A stretch of DNA of 64,000 bases, from NCBI GenBank assembly GCA_021775835.1, contig JAJFHC010000006.1, positions 1 through 64,000 of the forward strand, written 5' to 3'. Shown here in pieces: positions 53,490-62,573 of the stretch. Position 1 is the stretch's first letter. Every line of letters begins with the position of its first letter. The translations under genes and the position numbers were made by a program. This DNA is from Hyphomicrobiales bacterium (GTDB lineage: Bacteria; Pseudomonadota; Alphaproteobacteria; Rhizobiales; JAJFHC01). A model generated the notes under the pieces. It did no database searches, was not told where the DNA came from, and saw only the letters and a program-made list of their open reading frames with translations.

Positions 53490-54830
53490 ATGTACCGCAA
53501 AACCGCAACCATCTCTTGTGTCCTTGTATTTCTGATCTGCACATTTGCACCTGCAGCAGCCAAACGTGTCGCGCTGGTCATCGGCAATGACGACTACGTT
53601 GAAGTCGCAAAGCTGAAGAAAGCCGCGAATGACGCCCACAGCATGGCCAACGCCCTAACGGCCGTTGGCTTCGACGTGATCACAACGACGAACCTTGGCC
53701 GTCGCGAGATGAACCGCCATTTGCAGACATTCGTATCCCGCCTTGAGGCCGGTGATGAGGCCCTGTTTTTCTTCGCAGGCCACGGCATCGAAATTGAGGG
53801 CAGAAACTATCTGCTGCCCACGGATATTCCCAATGCCAAGCCCGGCAAGGAGGATTTCGTCAAAGCCGAGTCCATACCTGTAGATCAGATCCTCGACTCC
53901 ATTCGAAGTCGTGGCACACGGGTCTCGATCTTGGTGCTGGACGCCTGCCGCAACAATCCGTTTCCGAGCGTGGGAACACGCAGCCTTGGCGGCTCGAGAG
54001 GTCTGGCGCGCATGCCGGCAGCGGAAGGTACATTCATCATGTATTCCGCCGGTGTCGGGCAAACGGCTCTCGACAGGTTGTCCGACGAGGATTCCAGCCC
54101 CAACTCCATATTCACACGCAGTCTGGTTCCATTGATCCGGCAACCGGGCTTCTCACTGACAAAAACGGCACGCCAGCTGCGACGCGAAGTACAGAAACTG
54201 GCAGCAACGGTTTCACACGATCAGCGCCCTGCCTACTACGATGAGGTCACTGGCGATTTCTTCTTTAACAAGAATGCTGCCGCTACCACCTCAGAGCCTG
54301 CCGTTGAGCCGGCAAGTCCTGCAGACCCGGCGGCTTCAGCGTGGAACGGCGTCAAAGACACCAAGAGCCCTGCTGTACTCAAGGCATTCATCGACGCCTT
54401 TCCGCAAAGCCTGTATGCGAAATTTGCCAAGGCACGGCTCGGCGAACTCAAACCGAAAACCCAAACGGCCGCATTGCCCGCCCCTTCTCCGGCACCAACA
54501 CCGACACCGGCACCAGCAGCCAAACCTGCAAGGCACCCCTTTGACGGCACCTGGAAGGTAAGCCTCAGTTCGGTGTCGGGGTGCCTCAACAACAGGGCCC
54601 GATCCTTCACCATGGATGTGTTGAAAGGTCATATTAACCTGCCGCAGCACAAATTCCCCAAGATTGGGCAGGTCTCCCGCAACGGCAAATTCGACATTAA
54701 GGTGGTGGATAGACGCGGCAGGCTCCGCGCCCGCCACACCGGCACGTTGAAAGGGCGTGCCGGCAAAGGCCGTCTTAGAGGCGCTCGATCGAATTGCAGG
54801 GGATTACTATCGTTTAAACGTTTGCGCTAG
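53490..54830 (+). CDS. Exported caspase-like (orthocaspase) protease
   Basis: This 446-residue protein begins with a signal peptide (SCVLVFLICTFAPAAA) followed by a caspase p20-like domain (KRVALVIGNDDYVEV). The catalytic His is in FFFAGHGIEIEG and the Cys in LVLDACRNNPFPS. After about residue 260 comes a Pro/Ala-rich linker (residues 330-350) and a basic C-terminal domain (GTWKVSLSSVSGCL and on), which could bind a ligand or cell-wall component. It should act in the periplasm. Bacterial caspase homologues are involved in stress responses or protein maturation, but functions are rarely known. The stop TAG overlaps the convergent ddl stop at CTAG. Confidence 0.85.
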   Translation: MYRKTATISCVLVFLICTFAPAAAKRVALVIGNDDYVEVAKLKKAANDAHSMANALTAVGFDVITTTNLGRREMNRHLQTFVSRLEAGDEALFFFAGHGIEIEGRNYLLPTDIPNAKPGKEDFVKAESIPVDQILDSIRSRGTRVSILVLDACRNNPFPSVGTRSLGGSRGLARMPAAEGTFIMYSAGVGQTALDRLSDEDSSPNSIFTRSLVPLIRQPGFSLTKTARQLRREVQKLAATVSHDQRPAYYDEVTGDFFFNKNAAATTSEPAVEPASPADPAASAWNGVKDTKSPAVLKAFIDAFPQSLYAKFAKARLGELKPKTQTAALPAPSPAPTPTPAPAAKPARHPFDGTWKVSLSSVSGCLNNRARSFTMDVLKGHINLPQHKFPKIGQVSRNGKFDIKVVDRRGRLRARHTGTLKGRAGKGRLRGARSNCRGLLSFKRLR

Positions 54831-55921
54831 AAAGACGTCTTCAGCATCGCCTCGCGCTCAAATCGTTCCACGGCAAGTTCTATCAGGCGGTTGATGAGGT
54901 CTGGATAGGAAATACCGCTCGCGTCCCAAAGGCGGGGATACATGCTGATCTTCGTGAAGCCGGGAATCGTGTTTATCTCATTCACGATAACATCACCGTC
55001 TTTCTTCAGAAAACAATCGACCCGGCCAAGCCCTTCGCATTCGAGGGTTTGAAATGTCCGGATCGACAATTCCCTGATCCGCTCGCTGACCGCGTCGGAG
55101 ACATCCGCTGGAATTTCAAGCGCCGCGCCATGTTCGTCGATGTACTTTGCTTCGTAGGAATAAAAGTCGTGGCTCGAAACAATCTCACCAACCACAGAGG
55201 CGATCGGTTCCCGATTGCCCAGAACCGAACATTCTAGCTCCCGGCCATCGATGAATTCCTCGATCAGAATTTTCGTATCGAAGCTGAAGGCATCTTGGAC
55301 GGCACCGTCGAATGCTTCGCGGTCTGCCACCTTGTGTACCCCAACAGACGAGCCGAGATTAGCGGGCTTGACAAAAAACGGTAGCCCCAGCGCGTCGGCG
55401 ATGGCATCAAAATCCAGAACATCGTCCTGTCTGAAAACGAGAAAACCGCCAATCGGAATACCGGCATCACGCAAGAGGCGCTTCATGACGTCCTTGTCCA
55501 TGCCAACGGCAGAACCCAGTATGCCGGCGCCAACAAACGGCACCCCTGCAAGCTTCAGCAAGCCCTGCACCGTACCGTCCTCGCCAAACGGGCCGTGGAG
55601 AATCGGAAAGACCACATCGACCGAGGAATGCGCACCACCGGCAGACAAGTCCGTCAACTCGCCACCACTCTGCGGGACCAGCGCCACACTCTCTTCCTGT
55701 TCCCTGTTGAGTTTGATCAACTTGGGGTCAGCGGCGTTGAGCAGAAACTGCGACTGATTCGGCAACAGCCACCGGCCCGACTTGTCGATCCCGATCAGGG
55801 CGACATCGTACATGTCCTTGTCGATGGCGTCGGCGACGTTCTTCGCCGATTGCAATGATACTTCATGTTCGGCCGACTTGCCGCCGAACAGAATGCCGAC
55901 CTTGATTTTCTTGCCTTGCAT
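54827..55921 (-). CDS. ddl: D-alanine--D-alanine ligase
   Basis: This 364-residue ATP-grasp ligase has the N-terminal GILFGGKSAEHEVSL, the HGPFGEDGTVQGLLKLAG block, the ATP-binding GSSVGVHKV, and the catalytic loop DFYSYEAKYID. The Tyr in this loop is typical of D-Ala:D-Ala rather than D-Ala:D-Lac enzymes. It builds the dipeptide for peptidoglycan. It stands apart from the mur/fts division cluster, so it may be a second copy (DdlA-type), which cannot be tested here. It is convergent with the caspase gene; their stop codons share the palindrome CTAG. Confidence 0.93.
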   Translation of the reverse strand: MQGKKIKVGILFGGKSAEHEVSLQSAKNVADAIDKDMYDVALIGIDKSGRWLLPNQSQFLLNAADPKLIKLNREQEESVALVPQSGGELTDLSAGGAHSSVDVVFPILHGPFGEDGTVQGLLKLAGVPFVGAGILGSAVGMDKDVMKRLLRDAGIPIGGFLVFRQDDVLDFDAIADALGLPFFVKPANLGSSVGVHKVADREAFDGAVQDAFSFDTKILIEEFIDGRELECSVLGNREPIASVVGEIVSSHDFYSYEAKYIDEHGAALEIPADVSDAVSERIRELSIRTFQTLECEGLGRVDCFLKKDGDVIVNEINTIPGFTKISMYPRLWDASGISYPDLINRLIELAVERFEREAMLKTSF

Positions 55922-55978
55922 ATGCCGTCACTTGTTCCGTTGTAGAAAATTGCAGCTGGACCGGCTCAAGTCTTTCCC

Positions 55979-57133
55979 TCACGCCTTGACATGCTGACGG
56001 CTCGAAAACTTGCCGCGATTGCCAGGCGAGGCCCGCACGTACATGTCCGACCAGGGTGTCTCGGCACCCAGAGTTTCGGCAGCATGCCAGGCCCAGCGCG
56101 GGTCACGCATCATGCCGCGTGCCAGGGCCACCATGTCTGCCTGACCATCCTGAATGATCTTTTCGGCCTGACGCGCCTCGGTAATCATACCAACCGCCCA
56201 GGTGTGAATACCAGCGTCCCGTCGCACTCGTTCAGCCATGGGAACCTGGTAGCCCGGCCCTACTGAAATTTTCTGGCGCGGATCCAGGCCACCGGACGTG
56301 ACGTCGACAAAATCACATCCCAGCTCCTTGAGAGCTCGGGCAAAGGCCACCGCATCATCCAGTTCCCAACCGCCATCGACCCAGTCGCATCCGGTTATCC
56401 TGACGCCCATTGGCCTGTCATCCGGCCAGACCGCCCGCATGGCATCAAAAACCTCCAGGGGAAATCGCATGCGGTTTTCCAGCGAACCACCATACTCGTC
56501 CTGACGCTGGTTGCTGAGTGGAGAGCAAAACTGATGCAGCAGATAGCCATGGGCGGCGTGAATCTCGATCAATTCGAAGCCCACGCGCGCGCACCGTTCC
56601 GTGGCGGAAACAAAGTCCCGTTTCACTTGGTCGAGTCCGGCCCGATCCAACTCCTCGGGCACGTGCCAGTCCCCATCATACGCCAGCGCGGAATGGCCGA
56701 CTGTCAGCCAGCTCCCCTCCTCCGGCGTCAGGCAACCGCCGCCGTCCAGCGGCACGCGGGTAGAGGCCTTGCGTCCGGCATGGCCAAGCTGGGTCCCCAA
56801 TGCCGTGACACCGTACTCCTTGCAGAAATCAATCACCCGCTTGATCGTCGCTTCGTTCTCGTCGTTGTAAAGTCCCAGGCAACGCGGCGAAATCCGCCCT
56901 TCCGGGCTGACATGATTGGCCTCGGTGATCACGAGACCGCCGGCTCCCATGCTGTATTGTCCCAGATGCATCAGATGCCAGTCGTGGGCGTTGCCTTCCC
57001 GAGCCACGTATTGGCACATGGGCGAGACCACGATACGGTTCGCGATACGCAAACCCCGCAGCGTAACCTCTTCGAACAGTGCGCTGGCCAAGGCTGAGGT
57101 CTCCTTCTTTGCCCGAGGCGATTCTATTGCCAC
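55979..57133 (-). CDS. Old-yellow-enzyme-family NADH:flavin oxidoreductase
   Basis: This protein, 384 residues with the chosen start, has an OYE/YqjM-type TIM barrel: LRIANRIVVSPMCQY, GTQLGHAGRKAST, EIHAAHGYLLHQFCSPLSNQ, then VGMITEARQAEKII. The C in SPMCQY near the N-terminus is typical of the thermophilic-like OYE subgroup. It reduces activated C=C bonds with NAD(P)H. The start is uncertain: GTG 57133 leaves a short tail before the barrel; ATG 57214 would add 27 residues that do not look like OYE. It is flanked by ddl and a DUF2189 membrane gene, with no obvious pathway partner. Confidence 0.87.
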   Translation of the reverse strand: MAIESPRAKKETSALASALFEEVTLRGLRIANRIVVSPMCQYVAREGNAHDWHLMHLGQYSMGAGGLVITEANHVSPEGRISPRCLGLYNDENEATIKRVIDFCKEYGVTALGTQLGHAGRKASTRVPLDGGGCLTPEEGSWLTVGHSALAYDGDWHVPEELDRAGLDQVKRDFVSATERCARVGFELIEIHAAHGYLLHQFCSPLSNQRQDEYGGSLENRMRFPLEVFDAMRAVWPDDRPMGVRITGCDWVDGGWELDDAVAFARALKELGCDFVDVTSGGLDPRQKISVGPGYQVPMAERVRRDAGIHTWAVGMITEARQAEKIIQDGQADMVALARGMMRDPRWAWHAAETLGAETPWSDMYVRASPGNRGKFSSRQHVKA

Positions 57134-57242
57134 GCACTGTCTGTCAGGACTGCAGAATTGGCAAGATCTTCTGCGGCATCGCGTGTCTGCCACCAACCGG
57201 TCACCGGTACTCATTCTTCGCCAAATTGGAAAGGCTTCGCCC

Positions 57243-58046
57243 CTAACCGCCTGACCCTGCCGGCTCAACAGCTCTCGTATAGAGATGCCATGTGGCGTGT
57301 CCGAGGACGGGGAAGACAACGACCAGGCCAAGAAAGGCGGGCAACATGGCCACCACGGCCAGAAACGTCACGACAACACCCCAACCCAGCATTGGCACCG
57401 GGTTCCTGATGACGGTCTTGAAGCTCGTGATGATGGCCGTGACAAAATCCAGCTCACGGTCAAGCAGCAGGGGAATTGCAATGACGGTGGAAGCAAACAG
57501 AACCATTGCCAGAACAAAGCCGATCAATGTTCCAACAAACAGGAAGGCTATCCCGTTCGGTGTCATCAACACGACTTCCGTAAACTGCTGAATGGACCAG
57601 ATCGGTTTGAAGCCTAGAAACAGGGCCAGCAGAATTCGAACCTGGTAGATCCAGATCCAGAAGACGAACAACACCAGAAATGCCATCCAGGAGAGCTGCC
57701 GTTCACGTTGGCGGTACATCAGGATCAGAATGTCGGTCCATTTGAGCGGTCTGCCCGCAGCGAGGTTGCGGCTGACGGCATAGAGTCCGGCGGCGACGAA
57801 CGGTCCGATGAGCGGAAAACCGATCGCGAGAGGAATAATCATCCACGGCATATCGAATACGCTTAGCAGGGCGAGGATAAGCAAGCCGCCAGCAGCGAAG
57901 ACACCTCCAAAGAATAAACCGAAACCGGGGGCCTGCAGAAAATCCTTCCATCCCGCCCGCAACGATGCCCTAACATCCGCCACATCAATCTCGCGCACCT
58001 CCGGCACAGCCGGCGGCTGATAGACAGACTGGTCCTGTTGTTCCAT
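57243..58046 (-). CDS. DUF2189 integral membrane protein
   Basis: This 267-residue protein has a conserved N-terminal stretch (VREIDVADVRASLRAGWKDF) and about six membrane segments (GLFFGGVFAAGGLLILALLS, LAIGFPLIGPFVAAGLYAV, WMAFLVLFVFWIWIYQVRIL and others). The N-terminal motif and GFPLIGPFVAAGLYAVSR are typical of DUF2189, a membrane family of unknown function in alphaproteobacteria, sometimes annotated as cytochrome c oxidase-related. It stands between the OYE gene and an SDR gene, with no operon link evident; 58047-58191 holds no gene. Confidence 0.85.
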   Translation of the reverse strand: MEQQDQSVYQPPAVPEVREIDVADVRASLRAGWKDFLQAPGFGLFFGGVFAAGGLLILALLSVFDMPWMIIPLAIGFPLIGPFVAAGLYAVSRNLAAGRPLKWTDILILMYRQRERQLSWMAFLVLFVFWIWIYQVRILLALFLGFKPIWSIQQFTEVVLMTPNGIAFLFVGTLIGFVLAMVLFASTVIAIPLLLDRELDFVTAIITSFKTVIRNPVPMLGWGVVVTFLAVVAMLPAFLGLVVVFPVLGHATWHLYTRAVEPAGSGG

Positions 58047-58191
58047 TTCATAGCCCTCCCTGACTAACGGGCAGCGGTATTCTGCCCATCATGCCAATCT
58101 ATGCAAACGTTGGGAACGCGCTTTGATCTGAATCAGTTTTCGGATGTTTTTGATTTTCAGTTCGTATCGGAAATTGCGCCGGCGGCTGACG

Positions 58192-58944
58192 TCACTCTTT
58201 CGGACGGTACCGGATTCCGCCAACCACATGGTCGGTCGCCAGGATCTCTATCTGGGAGACACACAGGTGTGATGGTTTTGACAGGGCCCAGATGATGGCC
58301 TCCGCGGCATCTTCCGCCGCCATCGTCACCACTGGATCATAGACCCGCTCATCGGCTTCCTCGTGACTGCCGCCGAACATTTCCGCGTGCATGCCGGTTC
58401 GCACCCGACCGGGGCGAATCTCCGTCACCCTTACCTGGGAGCCATAGAGTTCCATGCGAAGGTTGAAGGCCATGGAATGCACTGCAGCCTTGGTCGCGGA
58501 GTAGATCGGCTGCGCAAGGCTTGGATAGGGACCGGCGATGGATCCTAGCAAGACGACGTGGCCTTCATCGCGTTTGATCATTCCCGGCACCACGGCCTGA
58601 AGGCAATTCTGCACACCCAGAATGTTGACATCTACGAGACGCTGCGCACTTTCCCTTGGTTGCTCGAACAATGTGCCGGTCTGGCCGAGCGCGCCGGATG
58701 CACTGACCAGAATATCGACGTCGCGGGACGACAGTGCCGCCATCACAGAATCCCGGTCGCTCACATCGAGATAAAGGCATTCGGCGCCAGTCGCTCTCGA
58801 CAAATTCTCGCGTGTCTCATCACTGTCAATTGAGGCCGAGATCACGCTCGCCCCCTTTTCGATCAGCCCGCGCACCACAGCCGAACCGATGCCACCTGTG
58901 CCACCGGTTACGAGAGCTCGTTTGCCTTCGAAGTGTCCGCTCAT
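58192..58944 (-). CDS. Short-chain dehydrogenase/reductase
   Basis: This 250-residue classical SDR has VTGGTGGIGSAVVRGL, the catalytic Ser in VVLLGSIAGPYP and Y-x3-K in IYSATKAAVHSMAFN; a C-terminal segment (IEILATDHVVGGIRYRPKE) is less SDR-typical. The residues PGRVRTGMHAEMFGG follow the usual PG motif. It lies just after the ATC-hydrolase-like gene (35 bases), so the two may be co-transcribed. Substrate unknown. GGAGAGATGGG precedes the ATG. Confidence 0.88.
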   Translation of the reverse strand: MSGHFEGKRALVTGGTGGIGSAVVRGLIEKGASVISASIDSDETRENLSRATGAECLYLDVSDRDSVMAALSSRDVDILVSASGALGQTGTLFEQPRESAQRLVDVNILGVQNCLQAVVPGMIKRDEGHVVLLGSIAGPYPSLAQPIYSATKAAVHSMAFNLRMELYGSQVRVTEIRPGRVRTGMHAEMFGGSHEEADERVYDPVVTMAAEDAAEAIIWALSKPSHLCVSQIEILATDHVVGGIRYRPKE

Positions 58945-58979
58945 CCCATCTCTCCAAGTCTGGTTACGTTATCATCTCT

Positions 58980-59489
58980 TCAATCAGACCTGCCAGCCGG
59001 TTTCCTGTAGGAATAGCGAAACGTGCAGCAGGCATCGCCCTGCGCAATCGTCCGTTCACGGTCAAGCTGAATGTTGGGGTCGAAGTCTGACGCAAAAGCC
59101 CCGTCCCGGTTGCACGACAAAACGGATGCAATTTCTCCAAGGCCCAGTTCTTCATAAACCTCAAGGAACCGGCACCGGTGAACATTGAAATCAAGACGTG
59201 TTGCGTCCGACCGCAAGACCTCGACATCCAGGCCCGCCTTGTTTCCCTGTTCCACGTATGTCTTGTGAAAATTCCTTGCAAAGGCTTCCATCGAAGCGTT
59301 CCCCGGACCACCTTCAGCCTGCTGTGCAACCGCAGCCTTCCGGGCTTCTTGCCTGACTGAAGTCCGAACGGCCCGTGCAATCAGCGCCTGTGCCGCGTCC
59401 TTACCGATTTCCAGAACCAGGGCCTCATAGATCGGTTTGACAATTTCGCCTTGTATCCGGCGGCGCTCGAGATTGGGAATTGAACTCAT
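58980..59489 (-). CDS. L-2-amino-thiazoline-4-carboxylate hydrolase-like protein
   Basis: This 169-residue protein of the ATC-hydrolase-like family has the FNVHRCRFLEVYEELGLGE block, then VLSCNRDGAFASDFDP and QGDACCTFRYSYRK. The conserved Cys-rich pattern (CRF, SCNRD, GDACC) fits the family, whose founding member opens a thiazoline ring to N-carbamoyl-cysteine. The ATG at 59489 was chosen; a longer frame from 59657 has no family match. It precedes an SDR gene by 35 bases. Many family members act on other amides, so the substrate is open. Confidence 0.8.
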   Translation of the reverse strand: MSSIPNLERRRIQGEIVKPIYEALVLEIGKDAAQALIARAVRTSVRQEARKAAVAQQAEGGPGNASMEAFARNFHKTYVEQGNKAGLDVEVLRSDATRLDFNVHRCRFLEVYEELGLGEIASVLSCNRDGAFASDFDPNIQLDRERTIAQGDACCTFRYSYRKPAGRSD

Positions 59490-60066
59490 GAGATCTTCGC
59501 CTTTTGAGTCTGTTGCCGAGCTTACTCCGCAGTTTGACAAAGCCAGCTTAATGTCCAATCCCAGGGTGACACAATGCCCGTGAAATATTCCATTGGCCCT
59601 AGCCCGGTCAGGAAAAGAACAACGCTTGTGCACAATCCAGCCTAACTGTGCCCGCAAGTCAGTGTCAGTTTCATATCCAGCCCAGGGTCGTTAAACACCA
59701 TGGGACCTGTGGAAGACGACCAGTCTTCACAAGCTCCCATGCTCTACCTTGCCATGCCGAAACGCGCTCACCCCGAAGCACCACGTTTTTGCCGGCATCG
59801 TAGGGCATGGGAATAACCGCTTGCAGATTCTTCTGGGCTCGTTTCTAGGTCCATCTGAATCTGATGCAAAATTTGAGGCAGACTGGCATAGTACGGCTCA
59901 AAGTTCTTGTGTAGAAGACGCACTATGAAACACAGACAAAACTCCAGGCAAAATAAGTTCGACACGTGCAGTGTTTATGCGCCTGCCTTGTCAAACCCTG
60001 CAGCACAGCAATATTAAGGTCTGCGGATCGACAGGATTCGTGACCTGAATTTGAAAGGAAATCCAG
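59490..60066. other. Intergenic region before the CcmI-like gene
   Basis: About 577 bases without a convincing gene. A 65-codon minus-strand frame at 59768-59965 has no recognisable features. AAAGGAAATCC supplies the ribosome-binding site at 60067. I looked for TTGAT-N4-ATCAA here and found none. Confidence 0.5.
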
Positions 60067-61137
60067 ATGGCGCACGTTAGCGAAAGCCAAGCTGAAACAC
60101 CGGATAGCAAGAAAACAAGCCGGGAAACTCAGGCTGACCGGATGGACCCCGTCATAGCAAAAGGCTCAGGTCCGGCATGGGGTCTCATGGCCGCGACCGT
60201 CGGCTGCAGTTTCCTGGTTCTCGGATCGATAGGCCTCTATACCGCCGTGGGCAGCCCCAAATCTTCCGAAAAACAAGCTCCCCCTTCAATGGAAAAACTT
60301 GCACAGGTCCACAAAAAGAAAACCCCAGAGATAAGTCAGGACAACATCAACACCATGGTCGGGCGTCTGGAAGCCAAGATGCAGGCCAACCCCAACGATG
60401 CGGAGGGTTGGCGTGTGCTCGGCTGGTCCTACTACAACATGGGACGGTTTCAGGACTCCGTTAAAGCCTACGGTCGGGCAATAGCGCTCAAAAAGGACAG
60501 CGCGATCCTGTGGTCGCTGCAAGGCGAGGCCATGGTTAGGGTAGCGGACGGCAAAGTCACGAAGGAAGCCGAGACAGTTTTCAGCGAGGCCTTCAAGCTC
60601 AATGCCGGCGATGTGCGAGCCCGGTATTTCATTGGTGCAGCAAAGGCGCAGAGAGACGATGCGCAAGGCGCTGTAGACACCTGGATCGAATTGCTCAAGA
60701 TCTCCAAGGGTGATGAACAATGGGCATCCGATCTCCGTGAACGGATCACCGCCTTTGCCGCCAGCAAGGGAATCGAGGTCAAGACCGCACTGAGCGAGAT
60801 CAAGCAGGTCAAAGCACCGGCTCTGGCCCAGGCAACGCCAACGCAGACTGCCCCCAAAGGCCCTACTGCCGAAGATATGAAGAACGCCCAGGAAATGTCT
60901 CCAAAGGACCGCATGGCGATGATCCGGGGCATGGTAGAGGGACTGTCGAGCAAGTTGAAGGAGTCCCCGGACAACCCGGACGGCTGGATCCGGTTGATGC
61001 GCTCATGGTCGGTTTTGAATGAGAGCGAAGCAGCACAAGCGGCCCTGTCGGATGCCCTTGCCGCTTTTGCCGACAAACCGGAAACCCAGACGCGCATCAA
61101 AAGTGCTGCCAAATCGTTGGGTCTGAAAACAGAATAG
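60067..61137 (+). CDS. CcmI/CycH-like TPR membrane protein
   Basis: This 356-residue protein has one N-terminal membrane span (WGLMAATVGCSFLVLGSIGL) after a 40-residue cytoplasmic tail and a periplasmic TPR domain (NPNDAEGWRVLGWSYYNMGR, FQDSVKAYGRAIAL and following). A Pro/Ala/Thr-rich hinge near 275-290 leads to a second TPR-like part (SPDNPDGWIRLMRSWSVLN). This resembles the C-terminal half of CcmI, which handles apocytochrome c before haem attachment. The CcmF, CcmH and CcmL genes are not adjacent; instead a tetrahaem cytochrome gene follows 328 bases on, so this could be a dedicated chaperone for that cytochrome. Confidence 0.8.
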   Translation: MAHVSESQAETPDSKKTSRETQADRMDPVIAKGSGPAWGLMAATVGCSFLVLGSIGLYTAVGSPKSSEKQAPPSMEKLAQVHKKKTPEISQDNINTMVGRLEAKMQANPNDAEGWRVLGWSYYNMGRFQDSVKAYGRAIALKKDSAILWSLQGEAMVRVADGKVTKEAETVFSEAFKLNAGDVRARYFIGAAKAQRDDAQGAVDTWIELLKISKGDEQWASDLRERITAFAASKGIEVKTALSEIKQVKAPALAQATPTQTAPKGPTAEDMKNAQEMSPKDRMAMIRGMVEGLSSKLKESPDNPDGWIRLMRSWSVLNESEAAQAALSDALAAFADKPETQTRIKSAAKSLGLKTE

Positions 61138-61368
61138 ACCCTAAATCCGCGCCGCACATCGCGCCGCACGATTGGCGAACACGCAATGTTCACAAGAACT
61201 TGCCGCCGCACATCCCGCCGTGTGGCGGTCAGTGATGTCGGTCGTCCAACTGAATCCGGACACCGCCGCAGGTTGCGTGAACATAGTTTCTGCCGCCAAA
61301 CCACCAAATACCCACCTTGAATTCCAATTCCAGTCAACGAATCGCCCATTTTGCCAGCCAAAGTCAGA

Positions 61369-61382
61369 TTGATCGTGATCAA
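61369..61382 (+). promoter_or_regulatory. Perfect FNR/CRP-family box upstream of the tetrahaem cytochrome gene
   Basis: TTGATCGTGATCAA matches the FNR consensus TTGAT-N4-ATCAA exactly. It lies 83 bases before the cytochrome start codon, a distance fitting activation at about -41.5 by FNR, FixK or DNR-type regulators under low oxygen. A weaker second half-site (TTGATCGAAAATAA) occurs at 61428-61441. The rest of the 61138-61465 gap holds no convincing gene; a Cys-rich 81-codon minus-strand frame (61141-61386) is doubtful. Confidence 0.7.
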
Positions 61383-61465
61383 TCATGCGGGAATCATACG
61401 TCTTGCATGTCGCTTAACAGGGAAAAATTGATCGAAAATAATTAGAAATTGGTTCGCAAAAATCC

Positions 61466-62563
61466 ATGAACACAAGACTTATCGCAGGCAGAAAGCAGAA
61501 ACTTCCGAAAAACCATCAACACCCAGACAGCCAGAAAAAAAGGTCCCGCAGCCGCGCGATCTTGCAAATTTCGCTGGCGTTTGCTGTTGCCGGTTTTGCA
61601 TTTGTGCTCCATCCGAATGATACCGCGCAAGCCGCGTCAGACCCCAGCAAGATTGTCGGTCCGAACGAGTGTGCCGAGTGTCACAAGGATGAGGCCGACG
61701 TCTGGAAGGGATCTCATCACTTTTCGACTTTCCGGAAAATGCCGCGCACCAAGGCCGCCCGGAGAATCAAGAAGAAGATGAAGATCAAGCGGGTCAAGTC
61801 CAAGAGCCTCTGTCTGAACTGTCATTTCACCGTCAAGAAGGTCAAGAAGCGGCCGAAAGCGGTATCCGGCATTTCCTGCGAAAAGTGTCACGGCGACGGC
61901 AAGGAGTATCTGAAGCTTCATGCCGAGTTCAGCGGCAACAAGAAAAAGGAAGACGAGTCCAAGGCCCAGGCCGCCAAGCGCTGGAAAAAATCCGTTGCCG
62001 TGGGGTTGATCCGGCCCAACGCCTTATATGACCTGGCAAAGAATTGTTACAGCTGCCACGTCGTGCCTCAAGAAAAACTGGTCAATGTCGGGGGGCATCC
62101 CGCCGGCAGCAAGTTCGAGTTGGTCTCTTGGAGCCAGGGCGAGGTACGCCATAATGTCTGGTACACAAAAGGCAAGTCCAATCCTAAGGCGAGCGCCAAG
62201 CGTCGGCGCATGATGTACCTTGTCGGTCTTGCAGTAGAGTTCGAAACTGCCATTCGTGCGGTCGGCGTTGCAACAGTCAAGAAATCCTACGCCGTAAAAA
62301 TGGCCAAGCGTGCTTCGAAAGCACGCAAGAAACTGAACAAGGCGGCCAGAGCCTTGCCCAAGGTCCAGGAATTGAAGCGGATCATCAAACTGGGCAAATC
62401 GGCGGGCCTCAAACTCAACAATAACAAGGCCCTCACCTCCGTGGCCAACAAAATTGCCAAGCAAACGCTGGTCCTGATCGCCAAGCATGACGGCAGCAAG
62501 TTCGGTGCCATAGACAAACTTATTCCCAGCGAAAAACGATACAAGGGAAAACCATCAAGTTAG
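61466..62563 (+). CDS. Tetrahaem c-type cytochrome (c554-like) with highly basic sequence
   Basis: This 365-residue exported protein has a long basic N-terminus, then a hydrophobic segment (AILQISLAFAVAGFAFVL) ending in TAQA. Four CxxCH haem-binding sites follow: CAECH (69-73), CLNCH (116-120), CEKCH (138-142) and CYSCH (194-198). CAECHKDEADVWKGSHH matches the opening of cytochrome c554-type domains, known from nitrifiers and multihaem respiratory chains. The C-terminal 150 residues are haem-free, helical and very rich in Lys (KMAKRASKARKKLNKAARAL), unusual for the family and suggesting an anionic partner. It is preceded by an FNR box and followed after 10 bases by the ferredoxin-type gene. 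Confidence 0.88.
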   Translation: MNTRLIAGRKQKLPKNHQHPDSQKKRSRSRAILQISLAFAVAGFAFVLHPNDTAQAASDPSKIVGPNECAECHKDEADVWKGSHHFSTFRKMPRTKAARRIKKKMKIKRVKSKSLCLNCHFTVKKVKKRPKAVSGISCEKCHGDGKEYLKLHAEFSGNKKKEDESKAQAAKRWKKSVAVGLIRPNALYDLAKNCYSCHVVPQEKLVNVGGHPAGSKFELVSWSQGEVRHNVWYTKGKSNPKASAKRRRMMYLVGLAVEFETAIRAVGVATVKKSYAVKMAKRASKARKKLNKAARALPKVQELKRIIKLGKSAGLKLNNNKALTSVANKIAKQTLVLIAKHDGSKFGAIDKLIPSEKRYKGKPSS

Positions 62564-62573
62564 GATTACAGAC

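Noticed and set aside
61141..61386. Cys-rich 81-codon minus-strand frame between the CcmI-like and cytochrome genes
   Set aside because: The Cys come from GC-rich repeats such as GCGCCGCAC; no ribosome-binding site, and the FNR box lies within it.
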